Shown: positions 1 to 9,351 of the stretch, in pieces
Layout: each line of letters starts with the position of its first letter
Position numbering within the stretch: the stretch's first letter is position 1
DNA from: Hydrogenedens sp964549105
Lineage (GTDB): Bacteria; Hydrogenedentota; Hydrogenedentia; Hydrogenedentales; Hydrogenedentaceae
Length of the DNA stretch: 64,000 bases
Assembly: GCA_964549105.1 (NCBI GenBank)
Contig: CAZJTZ010000018.1
Span: forward strand, 4,056-68,055
Direction: 5' to 3'
Notes under the pieces: model-generated
Databases searched by the model: none
What the model saw: only the letters and a program-made list of their open reading frames with translations
Told to the model about the DNA's origin: nothing
Translations under genes and position numbers: made by a program

Positions 1-54
1 GCATTTTTTTGTTTATTGAAAAACACAAATTAAAGTAAGGAAGCAACAAAATCT

Positions 55-663
55 ATGGGAAGATATTCAGGTCCGAAACACAAACTGTGTCGGCGTTTGG
101 GTTCCTGTATTTGGGGAAGCCCAAAGTGTCCATCAAAAAAGCGTCCCTTTAGACCGGGGCAACACGGCAGAGACCCGAAAGGGAAACTTTCTGTCTATGC
201 AAAGCAATTGCTTGCAAAACAAAAAATTCGTATGCACTATGGCTTAATGGAACGACAGATGCGAAAGATATTTCAAGAAGCCAAGCGTATTACGGGAGAT
301 ACAGGTGTAAACTTGATGAAATTGTTAGAGTCTCGTCTTGACACGGTGGTATATCGTTTAGGTTTTGCTCCTACTATTTCTGCGGCTCGTCAATTGGTGA
401 CTCATAGCCACTTTTTAGTAGATGGGAAAAAAGTGAATATTCCCTCCTTTTTAGTTAAACCTGGAATGAAAATAACAGTTCGTGAAAAAAGTCAGAAAAT
501 TCCGATGATAGTCGAAGGGGCAGAAAATCCGTATCAGGAAATTCCGCCACATTTGTCGCGTGAGGCAAAATCGTTTGAAGGACATGTGGTTGCAGAACCC
601 GCTGAAGAAAGTTTACCTTTCCTTGAAGATACACCTGGAGTTATTGGGTTCTATTCGAGATAA
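55..663 (+). CDS. rpsD: 30S ribosomal protein S4
   Basis: S4 binds 16S rRNA early in small-subunit assembly and often autoregulates its own translation. The 202-residue product has the expected N-terminal region (GRYSGPK, PGQHGR near residues 36-41), an S4 RNA-binding core with LESRLDTVVYRLGFAPT near residues 91-106, and the canonical C-terminal FYSR. The ATG is preceded by a GGAAG ribosome site. The N-terminal cysteine knuckle is shortened: I see cysteines at about 12, 18 and 25 instead of the four-cysteine zinc site of classic C+ forms, so zinc binding is uncertain. The next gene is purA rather than rpoA/rplQ; what lies upstream is outside the window. Identification is secure. Confidence 0.98.
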   Translation: MGRYSGPKHKLCRRLGSCIWGSPKCPSKKRPFRPGQHGRDPKGKLSVYAKQLLAKQKIRMHYGLMERQMRKIFQEAKRITGDTGVNLMKLLESRLDTVVYRLGFAPTISAARQLVTHSHFLVDGKKVNIPSFLVKPGMKITVREKSQKIPMIVEGAENPYQEIPPHLSREAKSFEGHVVAEPAEESLPFLEDTPGVIGFYSR

Positions 664-690
664 TAGTTTTAGGTATAATCATAACGCAGA

Positions 691-723
691 AACGGGTCGA
701 GATGAGTTTCGGCCCGTTTTTTT
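691..723 (+). terminator. rho-independent terminator of rpsD
   Basis: A GC-rich stem (AACGGGTCGA pairing with TTCGGCCCGTT, with a T-G wobble) is followed by a run of T residues, 28 bases after the rpsD stop. It separates rpsD from purA. Confidence 0.85.
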
Positions 724-756
724 GTGAAGATTACAATATAGTTAAAGGGTATGATT

Positions 757-2025
757 ATGAGTATAAAAATTATTGTGGGAGCCAACTGGGGCGATGAAGG
801 CAAAGGACGCATGGTAGATTATTTCGCACAAGATGCGGATTTTGTAGTTCGGTATCAAGGGGGAAACAATGCAGGACATACCGTTATTAATGAATATGGA
901 GAGTTTAAACTTCATTTGATTCCTTCCGGCGTATTTAATAAAAAAGCAGTGAACATATTGGGTCCGGGTATGGCAATTGACATGGAGAGTTTAGTCAAGG
1001 AAATAGAGAGTTTCAAAGAGAAAGGGATAAATCCACAAATTATGATTTCTGAGCGGGCAATGATTTGCTTCCCCTACCATCGCCTTGAAGACGCATGGGA
1101 AGAGGAGCGATTGGGCAAGAACGCTTATGGCTCAACCCGACGCGGTATTGCCCCGGTTTATGGAGACCGAACCGTAAAAAAAGGTGTTTTGATGGGGGAA
1201 CTTTTTTATCCTGAATGGCTCAAAAATAGGATGGCACAAATAGTGGAATGGAAACTGCAAATTGCGAAAGGTGTTTATGGCAAGGATAAGCCGTTCGCCT
1301 TTGAAGAAATCTGGGACTGGACACAAAAGTGGAGCAAATCATTACTCCCTTATATCCAGGATACAAATGAAGTGCTCACCCATGCTGCAAGCAAAGGAAA
1401 GAATATACTTTTTGAAGCACAATTAGGGACATTAAGAGACCTTTACTTTGGAATTTATCCATACACAACCTCTTCATGCACCCTTGCGGCGTATGCTCCT
1501 ATTGGTGGCGGACTTTTTGGTTTTCAACCAGACCAGGTGATAGCAGTAGTAAAAGCCTTTTCCACTTGCGTTGGTGAGGGACCCTTTATAACCCTAATGG
1601 AGTCGGAAGATGCAAATCAATTGCGGGAAGTCGCAAAGGAATATGGTGCTGCGACAGGCAGACCCCGGACTATCGGACACTTTGACGCCGTAGCCACAAG
1701 ATACGGTATAAAGATTCAAGGTGCTACGGAAGTGGCTCTGACAAAGTTGGACAGTCTCACAGGAAGAAATTCTTTGAAAATCTGTACTCATTATAAATTT
1801 AGGGACAAGTTAATTGACAATTTCCCAATAAATCCTATACTTGAAGAGGCAAAGCCTGTATACATTGAACTTCCGGGCTGGGATAAGGATATTTCCAAAG
1901 TTCGACGGTTTGAAGACCTTCCCCAAAATGCACAAAGTTATGTACTGGAAATTGAAAAAATGATTGAATGCCCAATTAAATATATTTCCGTCGGACCTGA
2001 ACGAGAAGCCATTATTATTCGTTAA
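757..2025 (+). CDS. purA: adenylosuccinate synthetase
   Basis: Catalyses the GTP-dependent joining of IMP and aspartate to adenylosuccinate, the first committed step to AMP. Visible motifs are the N-terminal P-loop-like WGDEGKGR with the catalytic Asp, NNAGHTV with the catalytic His near residue 40, GRPRTIGHFDAV, and TKLDSL for guanine recognition. Length (422 aa) fits the family. An ATG two codons upstream (751) is also in frame, but the AAAGGG ribosome site ends 7 bases before 757 and only one base before 751, so 757 is the better start. The first motif reads GANWGDEGKGR where most enzymes have GxQWGDEGKGK, so this is a slightly divergent member. It stands as a single-gene unit between a terminator and mfd. 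Confidence 0.96.
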   Translation: MSIKIIVGANWGDEGKGRMVDYFAQDADFVVRYQGGNNAGHTVINEYGEFKLHLIPSGVFNKKAVNILGPGMAIDMESLVKEIESFKEKGINPQIMISERAMICFPYHRLEDAWEEERLGKNAYGSTRRGIAPVYGDRTVKKGVLMGELFYPEWLKNRMAQIVEWKLQIAKGVYGKDKPFAFEEIWDWTQKWSKSLLPYIQDTNEVLTHAASKGKNILFEAQLGTLRDLYFGIYPYTTSSCTLAAYAPIGGGLFGFQPDQVIAVVKAFSTCVGEGPFITLMESEDANQLREVAKEYGAATGRPRTIGHFDAVATRYGIKIQGATEVALTKLDSLTGRNSLKICTHYKFRDKLIDNFPINPILEEAKPVYIELPGWDKDISKVRRFEDLPQNAQSYVLEIEKMIECPIKYISVGPEREAIIIR

Positions 2026-2108
2026 TATATAAAAGGATTATTATTCATTTATATAATGTTTGCCATCATATTGTGGGGGCGTATAAAGGTGTTCGCAGTA
2101 TATAACCT

Positions 2109-5100
2109 ATGAGTGTCTCTATAAAAAACTTTAAAATAGTTGAAGGGCTAACCGGGCAGATACAGAAGTCCAATCTTGTGCAAGTAGTAGGACCCTGGGG
2201 AGCAGGAAAGAGTGTAATTCCGTATCTGGTTGGTTCGCTGTTAAACAAGCCTATGCTTGTAGTTACTGCTGACACTCAAACCGCAGAGGGGGTATATGAA
2301 GATTTTATAACTCTATCTTCAGAGGACGATTGTGCCTTTTTCCCGCCATGGGAAACTCTACCCACGGATATTATTGACCCTGCTGAGGATATTGTTTCTG
2401 AACGGCTGAACCTACTCACTCGTATTGTTTCCGGTAAACAGATGCCTAAAATTATTGTTACCTCAATACGCTCCCTTTTGCAGGTTGTGCCATCACGCAA
2501 ATCGCTGGAAAGTCAGAAACTACATGTAGCCGTGGAGCAAGAATACGATTTAGAAAAATTAACGGAAGTATTAATAAATTCTGGTTATGAACGGGAAGCA
2601 AGTGTCTCTCAACACGGCGAATTTAGCAGAAGGGGAGGTATCCTGGATATATTCCCTTATGCCCATGAGTTGCCTATTCGTTTAGAATTTTTTGGAGACA
2701 TAATTGAATCCATTCGTGAATTTGACCCCGAAACACAAAAGAGTATTGCCCCTGTTGATTATGTTGATATTGTCCTTAAGACAGAGAAGGATTTGTTGTT
2801 AAAAAATACTGTTCCTCATGAAAAAAACAGTCTATTAGAATATTTACCGAAGGAAACAATAATAGTATGGGATGAACCACTGAATATCACAACTCAATCT
2901 GAAAAGATTGAGTATGAATTTGGCGAGAATGCTTATACATTTACTTCTAAAGAGATTGCTGAGGGAGTCAAGGCATTTACTAACATGGAGATAGCGTCTT
3001 TATCCCTGCCTGACCGTTCTGTTCCACGGATTGTCATCCCGATGAACTCCTTGCAAGCATGGACAAAAAGTTTAAGCGATTTCTGGGAACAGTTAAAACA
3101 ATGGGATATAGAAAAATATCAGGTGCGTATTCTGTGTAATACTCCCTCAGAGCAATTGAGAATGTATGAACTGATTGCTGAACAGGGGTATCGCTTAGAC
3201 AAGGATTCGTTTGACTTAAAAGTAGAAATTGGTAAAATCCGTTCAGGCTTTATCTATCCTGATGAGAAGTTTATTCTTCTTAGTGAAAGTGATTTGTTTG
3301 GTAGAAGATTTGTTCGCAGAAGAGGTCGTTTTTTCCGAAAAGGCACTCGTGTTTATTCCTTAACGGATTTGAAGCCCGGTGATTATGTGGTTCATGAGGT
3401 TCATGGAATTGGCAAGTTTACAGGGCTTCATCGTCTCCCTGAAAGAACCAGTGATTATCTTGGAATCGTATATCGCGATGGGGACATGCTTTATATTCCT
3501 ATTACCCAGTTGGACCAGGTTCGGAAATATATTTCAGGTGAAGATGTTACTCCAAATCTCGATAAGATGGGTGGAAAGACATGGAGCAAAACAAAAGAAA
3601 AAGTTAGGGAATCGGTCAAGCAGTTTGCAGAAGAGTTATTAAAATTGTATGCAAAACGCCATCATTCTACTGGTTTTTCTTTCTCTCCGGATACACCCTG
3701 GCAAAGGCAAATGGAAGAGGCTTTTGATTATGAGGAAACGCCTGACCAGTATCGAGCCATTGAGGAGGTAAAGCAAGATATGGAATCGCCCAAACCTATG
3801 GACCGCCTGATTTGTGGAGATGTAGGTTTTGGCAAAACAGAGGTGGCAATACGGGCAAGTTTCAAAACGGTAATGGACGGCAAGCAGGTTGCAGTTCTTG
3901 CACCTACAACAGTGCTTGTTCATCAACACTGGCATACCTTTCAGGAACGGATGGCAGGGTTTCCGATTCGTATTGCAGTTCTGAGTAGATTGCGAACAAC
4001 AAAGGAAATAAAAAAGGTGCTGGAAGGTTTAATTACAGGCGAAGTAGATATAGTCATTGGCACACACCGTCTATTATCAAAAGATGTTCAATTCAAAGAT
4101 TTGGGACTACTTGTGATAGATGAGGAGCAGCGTTTTGGCGTTCGGCATAAAGAGCAGTTGAAAAAACTTCGTGAGCATGTAGATACCCTTACGCTTACAG
4201 CAACGCCGATACCACGAACACTTCAATTTTGCCTTTCTGGGATTCACGATATGAGTGTGATTAATACTGCACCGAACGACCGATTGCCCATACATACTTG
4301 TATTACCCATGCTTCACCGGAAGTTATTAAGGAAGCCATAGAAAGGGAATTGCGAAGAGAAGGGCAGGTTTATTACTTGCACAATCGCGTACAAACCATT
4401 GAATTTACTGCTATGAAACTTCAACAACTACTACCCCATGCTCGTATAGGGATTGGTCATGGACAGATGTCTAAAAATGAACTGGAGCGTGTAATGACGG
4501 CATTTATTAATCGTGAGATAGATGTGCTGGTCTGTACAACAATTATTGCCTCGGGGATTGATATTCCAAATGTAAACACGATTATTGTTGACCGTGCAGA
4601 TAGGTTCGGTTTGAGCGAGTTGTATCAAATTCGCGGCAGAGTGGGACGATATAAACACCGAGCCTTTGCCTATCTGCTTGTACCATCAGACAGGTCATTA
4701 ACACGAGAAGCACAAGAACGATTGAAAACCATCGAAGACTTTACAACCTTAGGTTCGGGTTTGCAAGTAGCCTTAAAAGATTTAGAAATTCGTGGAGCAG
4801 GTGATTTGTTAGGTCCGGAACAAAGTGGACACATTAACGCCGTTGGATTGGATACTTATCGGGAACTCATTGAAGAAGCCATTGCCGAGATAAAAGGGGA
4901 ACCTATTATCCGCAAAAAAATGCCTCCATTTGAGGCAAACATTTCCGCACGCATATTGGACGATTATATACCCAGTTCGCTTGAAAAGATGCAATGGTAT
5001 CAGCGTATTGCCGCTGTCCAGACATCAGAAGAATGCTCTGAACTACTTGAAGAACTTCGGGACAGATATGGTCCCATTCCTGAACCTGTGGAGAATGTAG

Positions 5101-5366
5101 TAAAAATTATGAAGGCACGCGTTCTCGCTGTTGATTTGGGTGTAAAGAAAATGACTTTAAACAAAAATCAACTTTATATCCTATTCGATACCTATCATCC
5201 GATAACTCCCGAAAGAAAACGATACGCATATCAAATACTGTCCGAAAATATAAAGACAGACTGGGAAGAATATCCCTATTTAGAATGTAAAATAGATGGC
5301 AACTCAGAAAAATTTTTAGATTTACTCATTACTTATTTAGAAAAACTTCATAACGAAGGAATCTGA
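2109..5366 (+). CDS. mfd: transcription-repair coupling factor Mfd
   Basis: Mfd is a DNA translocase that removes stalled RNA polymerase at lesions and recruits UvrA. The 1085-residue protein has the UvrB-like N-terminal module (GPWGAGKS degenerate P-loop near residue 32; FSRRGGILDIFP near 175), the RNA-polymerase-interacting domain beginning GDYVVHEVHGIGKFTGL near residue 427, and the RecG-like helicase with Walker A GDVGFGKTEVA near 570, the DEEQ box near 675 and RIRGRVGRY-type motif VI (QIRGRVGRY near 840). A C-terminal TRCF domain follows. Length is slightly below the usual 1150 residues. It converges on glnA with 78 bases between stops. Identification is secure. Confidence 0.97.
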   Translation: MSVSIKNFKIVEGLTGQIQKSNLVQVVGPWGAGKSVIPYLVGSLLNKPMLVVTADTQTAEGVYEDFITLSSEDDCAFFPPWETLPTDIIDPAEDIVSERLNLLTRIVSGKQMPKIIVTSIRSLLQVVPSRKSLESQKLHVAVEQEYDLEKLTEVLINSGYEREASVSQHGEFSRRGGILDIFPYAHELPIRLEFFGDIIESIREFDPETQKSIAPVDYVDIVLKTEKDLLLKNTVPHEKNSLLEYLPKETIIVWDEPLNITTQSEKIEYEFGENAYTFTSKEIAEGVKAFTNMEIASLSLPDRSVPRIVIPMNSLQAWTKSLSDFWEQLKQWDIEKYQVRILCNTPSEQLRMYELIAEQGYRLDKDSFDLKVEIGKIRSGFIYPDEKFILLSESDLFGRRFVRRRGRFFRKGTRVYSLTDLKPGDYVVHEVHGIGKFTGLHRLPERTSDYLGIVYRDGDMLYIPITQLDQVRKYISGEDVTPNLDKMGGKTWSKTKEKVRESVKQFAEELLKLYAKRHHSTGFSFSPDTPWQRQMEEAFDYEETPDQYRAIEEVKQDMESPKPMDRLICGDVGFGKTEVAIRASFKTVMDGKQVAVLAPTTVLVHQHWHTFQERMAGFPIRIAVLSRLRTTKEIKKVLEGLITGEVDIVIGTHRLLSKDVQFKDLGLLVIDEEQRFGVRHKEQLKKLREHVDTLTLTATPIPRTLQFCLSGIHDMSVINTAPNDRLPIHTCITHASPEVIKEAIERELRREGQVYYLHNRVQTIEFTAMKLQQLLPHARIGIGHGQMSKNELERVMTAFINREIDVLVCTTIIASGIDIPNVNTIIVDRADRFGLSELYQIRGRVGRYKHRAFAYLLVPSDRSLTREAQERLKTIEDFTTLGSGLQVALKDLEIRGAGDLLGPEQSGHINAVGLDTYRELIEEAIAEIKGEPIIRKKMPPFEANISARILDDYIPSSLEKMQWYQRIAAVQTSEECSELLEELRDRYGPIPEPVENVVKIMKARVLAVDLGVKKMTLNKNQLYILFDTYHPITPERKRYAYQILSENIKTDWEEYPYLECKIDGNSEKFLDLLITYLEKLHNEGI

Positions 5367-5444
5367 TAGAACACAAGGGTTTTAGTCTTGGAAATATGAT
5401 AGAAAACTGTCATTCAATAGGGGCAATCGTCTATCTAATTTTTG

Positions 5445-6869
5445 TTAAATGTCAAAATACAGCATAAACTCGTAGGGATGCGGTCTTAGATTCACGGCTT
5501 CTACTTCGCGGACTCGTTTGTATTCAATCCATGTCTTTAATACATCTTCCGTAAACACATCCCCTTTGGTCAGAAATTCATAATCCTTAGATAAGGCGTT
5601 CAGGGCTTGTGCAAGACTGCCCGGCACTTGTGGAATTAGTGCCTTCTCTTCAGGTGGTAAATCATATAAATCTTTATCCATCGGTTCACCCGGGTCCATC
5701 TTGTTTTGAATACCATCCAGACCTGCCATTAACAATGCGGCAAATGCCATATAGGGGTTGCAAGACGGGTCGGGAACTCGGAACTCAATTCGCTTCGCCT
5801 TGGGACTGGGTGAATACATCGGGATACGGCAACAGGCACTTCGATTGCGTGCAGAGTAAGCAATGTTTACAGGTGCTTCGTAACCGGGTACCAATCTCTT
5901 ATAACTGTTGGTTGTAGGATTGGTCAAAGCGACAAGGGCATTGGCATGTTTTAACAAGCCGCCAATAAACCAGAGTGCTTCCTGACTTAAACCAGCATAT
6001 TTATTCCCTGCAAATAGGGGCTTTCCACCTTTCCATAAAGAAATATGGCAGTGCATTCCTGAACCATTATCGCTGAACAAAGGTTTAGGCATAAAGGTTA
6101 CCGTTTTTCTATGTCTCTTTGCCACATTTTTAATGATGTATTTGTAGAGGGTCAATTGGTCTGCCATTTGTGTTAGGGGTGCATAACACATATCAATTTC
6201 TGCCTGTCCACCTGTGGCAACTTCATGATGATGACATTCTACCTTTATACCACACTCTACCATTAAGGCGACCATTTCGCTACGAATATTATATGTGGCG
6301 TCTGATGGTGGAATGGGGAAATACCCTTCTTTGTAGCGTAGTTTATAACCAAGGTTGGGGTTTTCATCTCTACCACTGTTCCATATTCCTTCTTCGCTGT
6401 CAATAAAATAGTACCCACTGTTCGAAGTCTGGTCATAACGAATATTATCGAAAATAAAGAACTCTGCCTCAGGACCGATATAACAGGTATCAGCAAGTCC
6501 CGTAGATATTAAATAATTCTCTGCTTTTTGGGCTACATTCCTTGGGTCGCGTGAATACCGCTCTTTTGTAATGGGGTCTAAAATGTTGCAATAGATTACC
6601 AAAGTAGGAATGTCAGAAAAGGGGTCTATAAAAGCAGTTCGCGAATCAGGCAATACAAGCATATCGCTTTCGTGGATGCTTTGCCAGCCACGGATACTTG
6701 AACCATCAAAGCCTATGCCTGACTCAAACACTTCTTCATCAATTTGCGAAACGGGAAAGGTAAAATGCTGTTGAAGTCCGGGAAAATCCATGAATCGCAA
6801 ATCAACAAATTGAATATTCTTTTCTTTGATTACCGCTAATACTTCTTTAGGTGATAAATCCTTATACAT
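5445..6869 (-). CDS. glnA: type I glutamine synthetase
   Basis: Makes glutamine from glutamate, ammonia and ATP in the cytoplasm, normally as a dodecamer. The 474-residue protein has GFDGSSIRGW, the PEAEFFIF metal-binding strand, the H-C-H-I-S ATP site (NGSGMHCHISLWK) and NRSACCRIP. It carries DLYDLP near its C-terminus, so Tyr402 matches the adenylylation site of GSI-beta enzymes, which implies control by a GlnE-type adenylyltransferase. The start is preceded by GGAGG. It lies 50 bases downstream of glnB on the same strand, the classic nitrogen operon, and probably shares the sigma-54-like promoter upstream of glnB. Confidence 0.97.
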   Translation of the reverse strand: MYKDLSPKEVLAVIKEKNIQFVDLRFMDFPGLQQHFTFPVSQIDEEVFESGIGFDGSSIRGWQSIHESDMLVLPDSRTAFIDPFSDIPTLVIYCNILDPITKERYSRDPRNVAQKAENYLISTGLADTCYIGPEAEFFIFDNIRYDQTSNSGYYFIDSEEGIWNSGRDENPNLGYKLRYKEGYFPIPPSDATYNIRSEMVALMVECGIKVECHHHEVATGGQAEIDMCYAPLTQMADQLTLYKYIIKNVAKRHRKTVTFMPKPLFSDNGSGMHCHISLWKGGKPLFAGNKYAGLSQEALWFIGGLLKHANALVALTNPTTNSYKRLVPGYEAPVNIAYSARNRSACCRIPMYSPSPKAKRIEFRVPDPSCNPYMAFAALLMAGLDGIQNKMDPGEPMDKDLYDLPPEEKALIPQVPGSLAQALNALSKDYEFLTKGDVFTEDVLKTWIEYKRVREVEAVNLRPHPYEFMLYFDI

Positions 6870-6919
6870 AAATCCTCCTTATAATTGATAGATTTGTTCA
6901 TTTTTACCGAAAATTTATT

Positions 6920-7261
6920 TTAAGAGACTACAATATCTCCTGTTTCTCCTGTTCTTATTCGTATGGCTTCTTCAACGGGGGTAATGAATATTTTACCGTC
7001 ACCAATTCGACCTGTGGAAGCAGATTTCAAAATGGCTTTTACGACTGTCTCAACCATGTCATCTACAACAACCACTTCAATCTTTATTTTGGGCACAAAT
7101 TCTACAACATATTCTGCACCACGATATAATTCTTTATGCCCATGCTGTCGTCCAAAGCCTTTAACTTCGGAAACCGTCAGACCTTTGCAACCAATCTCGG
7201 CAAGTGCTTCTTTTACTTCTTCCAACTTAAAGGGTTTAATAATTGCTTCAATTTTCTTCAT
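6920..7261 (-). CDS. glnB: nitrogen regulatory protein P-II
   Basis: A trimeric signal protein reporting 2-oxoglutarate, ATP/ADP and, through uridylylation, glutamine status. The 113-residue product begins MKKIEAIIKPFKLEEVK and carries T-loop Tyr51 within ELYRGAEYVVEF, the uridylylation site, and the C-loop motif TGRIGDGKIF. A GTG codon at 7267 is in frame, but the AAAAGG ribosome site has good spacing (8 bases) to the ATG at 7261 and is only two bases from the GTG. With glnA it forms a two-gene operon. Whether it is GlnB or GlnK cannot be decided from sequence; the glnA linkage and the absence of amtB favour a GlnB role. Confidence 0.95.
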   Translation of the reverse strand: MKKIEAIIKPFKLEEVKEALAEIGCKGLTVSEVKGFGRQHGHKELYRGAEYVVEFVPKIKIEVVVVDDMVETVVKAILKSASTGRIGDGKIFITPVEEAIRIRTGETGDIVVS

Positions 7262-7725
7262 TATCACAGCCTTTTATTAATTTATATTTTCCTTAGAAAA
7301 AAATGTGAATGAGAAATATTATAACAAATAGATTACTAACATTTATGTCCTATATTTATAGCAATATAAATGCCAAACTTGCTTTTGACTATTGTTTTAT
7401 TAGAAAAATACCAACAAATATGCGTTTTAAGGATTTCTTTAACTTTAACAAACTATATTTTTAGTATATAAAAATACATATATGTATTAACAGACAACTT
7501 TAAAATACTAAAATGTAGGGATTTTGCAAATTAGAAATATTTTATTTGCAAACATTGACTTTAACATTGACTTTATAAATATTTGATTTTTAGATTAAGG
7601 AAGTGATAACATTATTTTTTATTAAAAACCTTTTATTCTATCCTCTGTATTACCGGCCAAACTATTTTTTCGTTTAGAGGTAAAAGGAGATTTTTTATTT
7701 AATTACAATAAAGGAGGCGATGGGC
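7262..7725. other. AT-rich divergent intergenic region
   Basis: About 460 bases between the divergent glnB and FmdB-like genes. It is very AT-rich with no credible ORF. The only features I can support are the sigma-54-like promoter at 7360-7375 for the left side and the AAGGAGG ribosome site at 7711-7717 for the right side. Confidence 0.6.
7360..7375 (-). promoter_or_regulatory. sigma-54-type promoter for glnB-glnA
   Basis: Read on the minus strand the bases are TGGCATTTATATTGCT. This matches the sigma-54 pattern TGGCAC-N5-TTGC, with the required GG and GC separated by exactly ten bases. It lies about 100 bases upstream of glnB, leaving a 5' leader of roughly 90 bases. Sigma-54 control of glnB/glnA is well known in other bacteria. 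No clear NtrC-like enhancer palindrome was recognised upstream, and no transcription data support it. Confidence 0.6.
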
Positions 7726-8034
7726 ATGCCTACTTATACTTATGAATGTGAGAAATGCGGACATCAGTTTGACTATTTTCATTCTATTACCGCAGAGCCA
7801 AAAGTTGTTTGTGAAAAATGCAAAGGAAAGTGTCATCGTTTGATTGGCACAGGTGCAGGAATTATTTTTAAAGGTAGTGGATTTTACGAAACAGATTACA
7901 AGAAAAAGGGTAATAACGGAAGTAGTTCGCATCACAAGGCTACTACTTCTTCCGATGGAAATGGAAAATCATCTACGGAGAGTAAAATCAGTAGCAGTAG
8001 CAAAGAAACGACTTCCAGTACCAAAACTTCGTAA
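7726..8034 (+). CDS. FmdB-type zinc-ribbon protein
   Basis: A small putative regulatory protein of unknown function. The N-terminus MPTYTYECEKCGHQF and the second pair CEKCKGKC give the CxxC...CxxC zinc ribbon typical of FmdB/CxxC_CxxC_SSSS proteins. The tail from about residue 60 is low-complexity Ser/Thr/Lys. An ATG at 7720 lies two codons upstream, but the strong AAGGAGG at 7711-7717 is 8 bases from 7726 and only 2 from 7720, and family members start MPxYxY, so 7726 is chosen. It is followed by its own terminator and so is probably monocistronic. Family assignment is good; function is unknown. Confidence 0.85.
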   Translation: MPTYTYECEKCGHQFDYFHSITAEPKVVCEKCKGKCHRLIGTGAGIIFKGSGFYETDYKKKGNNGSSSHHKATTSSDGNGKSSTESKISSSSKETTSSTKTS

Positions 8035-8069
8035 TATATAGGAGATTTGTGCTTTTTATTTTGAAATGT

Positions 8070-8110
8070 TTTTGGTGCATTCCTTTTTAAGGGTGCACCA
8101 AAATTTGTTT
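8070..8110 (+). terminator. terminator between fmdB-like gene and argD
   Basis: Ten-base perfect arms TTTTGGTGCA / TGCACCAAAA enclose a further CCTT/AAGG inner stem, followed by TTTGTTTT. It lies 36 bases after the zinc-ribbon stop. Confidence 0.8.
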
Positions 8111-8157
8111 TATAATATGCAAATCTTAATCCAAAAATCTGTTGAGGTAAAAGGAAC

Positions 8158-9351
8158 ATGAATAACACAGAAATAAAAAATTTAGCAGGTCAATACTTAA
8201 TTAATACTTACGGTTCCAGGGACCTCGCCCTGGTTCGGGGCAAAGGAACACGAGTATGGGATGCTGATGGAAAAGAATACCTTGACTTGTTTTCAGGGAT
8301 AGCTGTTTGCAATCTGGGGCATTGCCATCCGAAGGTGACGCAAACTATTATTGAACAATCTCAAAAATTAATTCATGTATCGAATTTATATAATATCGAG
8401 CCTCAGGTCTTATTGGCTAAGAAATTAAGTGAGTTGTGCTTTGCCCAAAGGTGGTTTTTCTGTAATGGAGGTGCAGAAGCAAATGAAGCCGCAATAAAAA
8501 TTGTAAGACGGTATTGGGCAAATAAAGGAACGCCGAAACCGCATATTATCACTGCGGAGCAATCGTTTCATGGTCGCACCTTGGCTACAATTACAGCAAC
8601 CGGGCAGCCAAAATATCACAAAGGGTTTGAACCCATGGTGCCAGGATTTACTTATGTCCCCTACAATGATTCCGAAGCACTACAAAAAGCAATCACGAAG
8701 GAAACAGGTGCCATAATGCTGGAACCTATTCAGGGTGAAGGTGGAATTCGTATGCCTTCGGAAAATTATTTGAAAGAAGTTCGCAAAATTTGCGATGAGA
8801 ATCAATTGCTCCTTATTTTTGATGAAGTTCAAACAGGATTGGGTAGAACAGGTCATCTTTTTGCACATCAGGGGTATGGTGTATTACCTGACATTATGAC
8901 TTTAGCCAAAGGGCTGGCAAATGGTGTGCCGATTGGTGCTATGGGTTGCACAGAGGAAGTGTCGCAGGGGTTTGGTCCGGGTTCTCATGCGTGCACTTTT
9001 GGTGGAAATCCATTGAGCACGGCAACTGCCTTGACCGTTTTGAATGAATTGACCCAACCCGGTTTTATGGAAAAGGTGCAAGAACTGGGTAATTATTTTA
9101 TAAACGAACTTCAACAAATTGCCCAATCCCACAGTAAGATAAAAGAGGTGCGTGGACGGGGACTTATGGTAGGAGTGGAATTTGATGAACCTGTATCACC
9201 TCTTCTTAATCAATTGCTAATACAAGGGATAATTGCTGGTTCTGCCGGACCCAATGTATTACGGTTTTTACCCCCATTGATAATTGAGAAAGACACGCTC
9301 ACACAAGCGATACAATCAATACAACAAGCATTAGGAGTGCTGGGATGGTAA
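8158..9351 (+). CDS. argD: acetylornithine aminotransferase
   Basis: A PLP-dependent class III aminotransferase that converts N-acetylglutamate semialdehyde to N-acetylornithine in arginine synthesis. It may also serve in lysine synthesis as the succinyl-DAP enzyme. The 397-residue protein shows FFCNGGAEANEAAIK, the SFHGRT loop, IFDEVQTGLGRTG, and the PLP lysine Lys251 in LAKGLANGVPIGA. Its stop overlaps the argF start by seven bases, so the two are translationally coupled. The neighbours argF and argG support the arginine role over other class III aminotransferases. Confidence 0.95.
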   Translation: MNNTEIKNLAGQYLINTYGSRDLALVRGKGTRVWDADGKEYLDLFSGIAVCNLGHCHPKVTQTIIEQSQKLIHVSNLYNIEPQVLLAKKLSELCFAQRWFFCNGGAEANEAAIKIVRRYWANKGTPKPHIITAEQSFHGRTLATITATGQPKYHKGFEPMVPGFTYVPYNDSEALQKAITKETGAIMLEPIQGEGGIRMPSENYLKEVRKICDENQLLLIFDEVQTGLGRTGHLFAHQGYGVLPDIMTLAKGLANGVPIGAMGCTEEVSQGFGPGSHACTFGGNPLSTATALTVLNELTQPGFMEKVQELGNYFINELQQIAQSHSKIKEVRGRGLMVGVEFDEPVSPLLNQLLIQGIIAGSAGPNVLRFLPPLIIEKDTLTQAIQSIQQALGVLGW

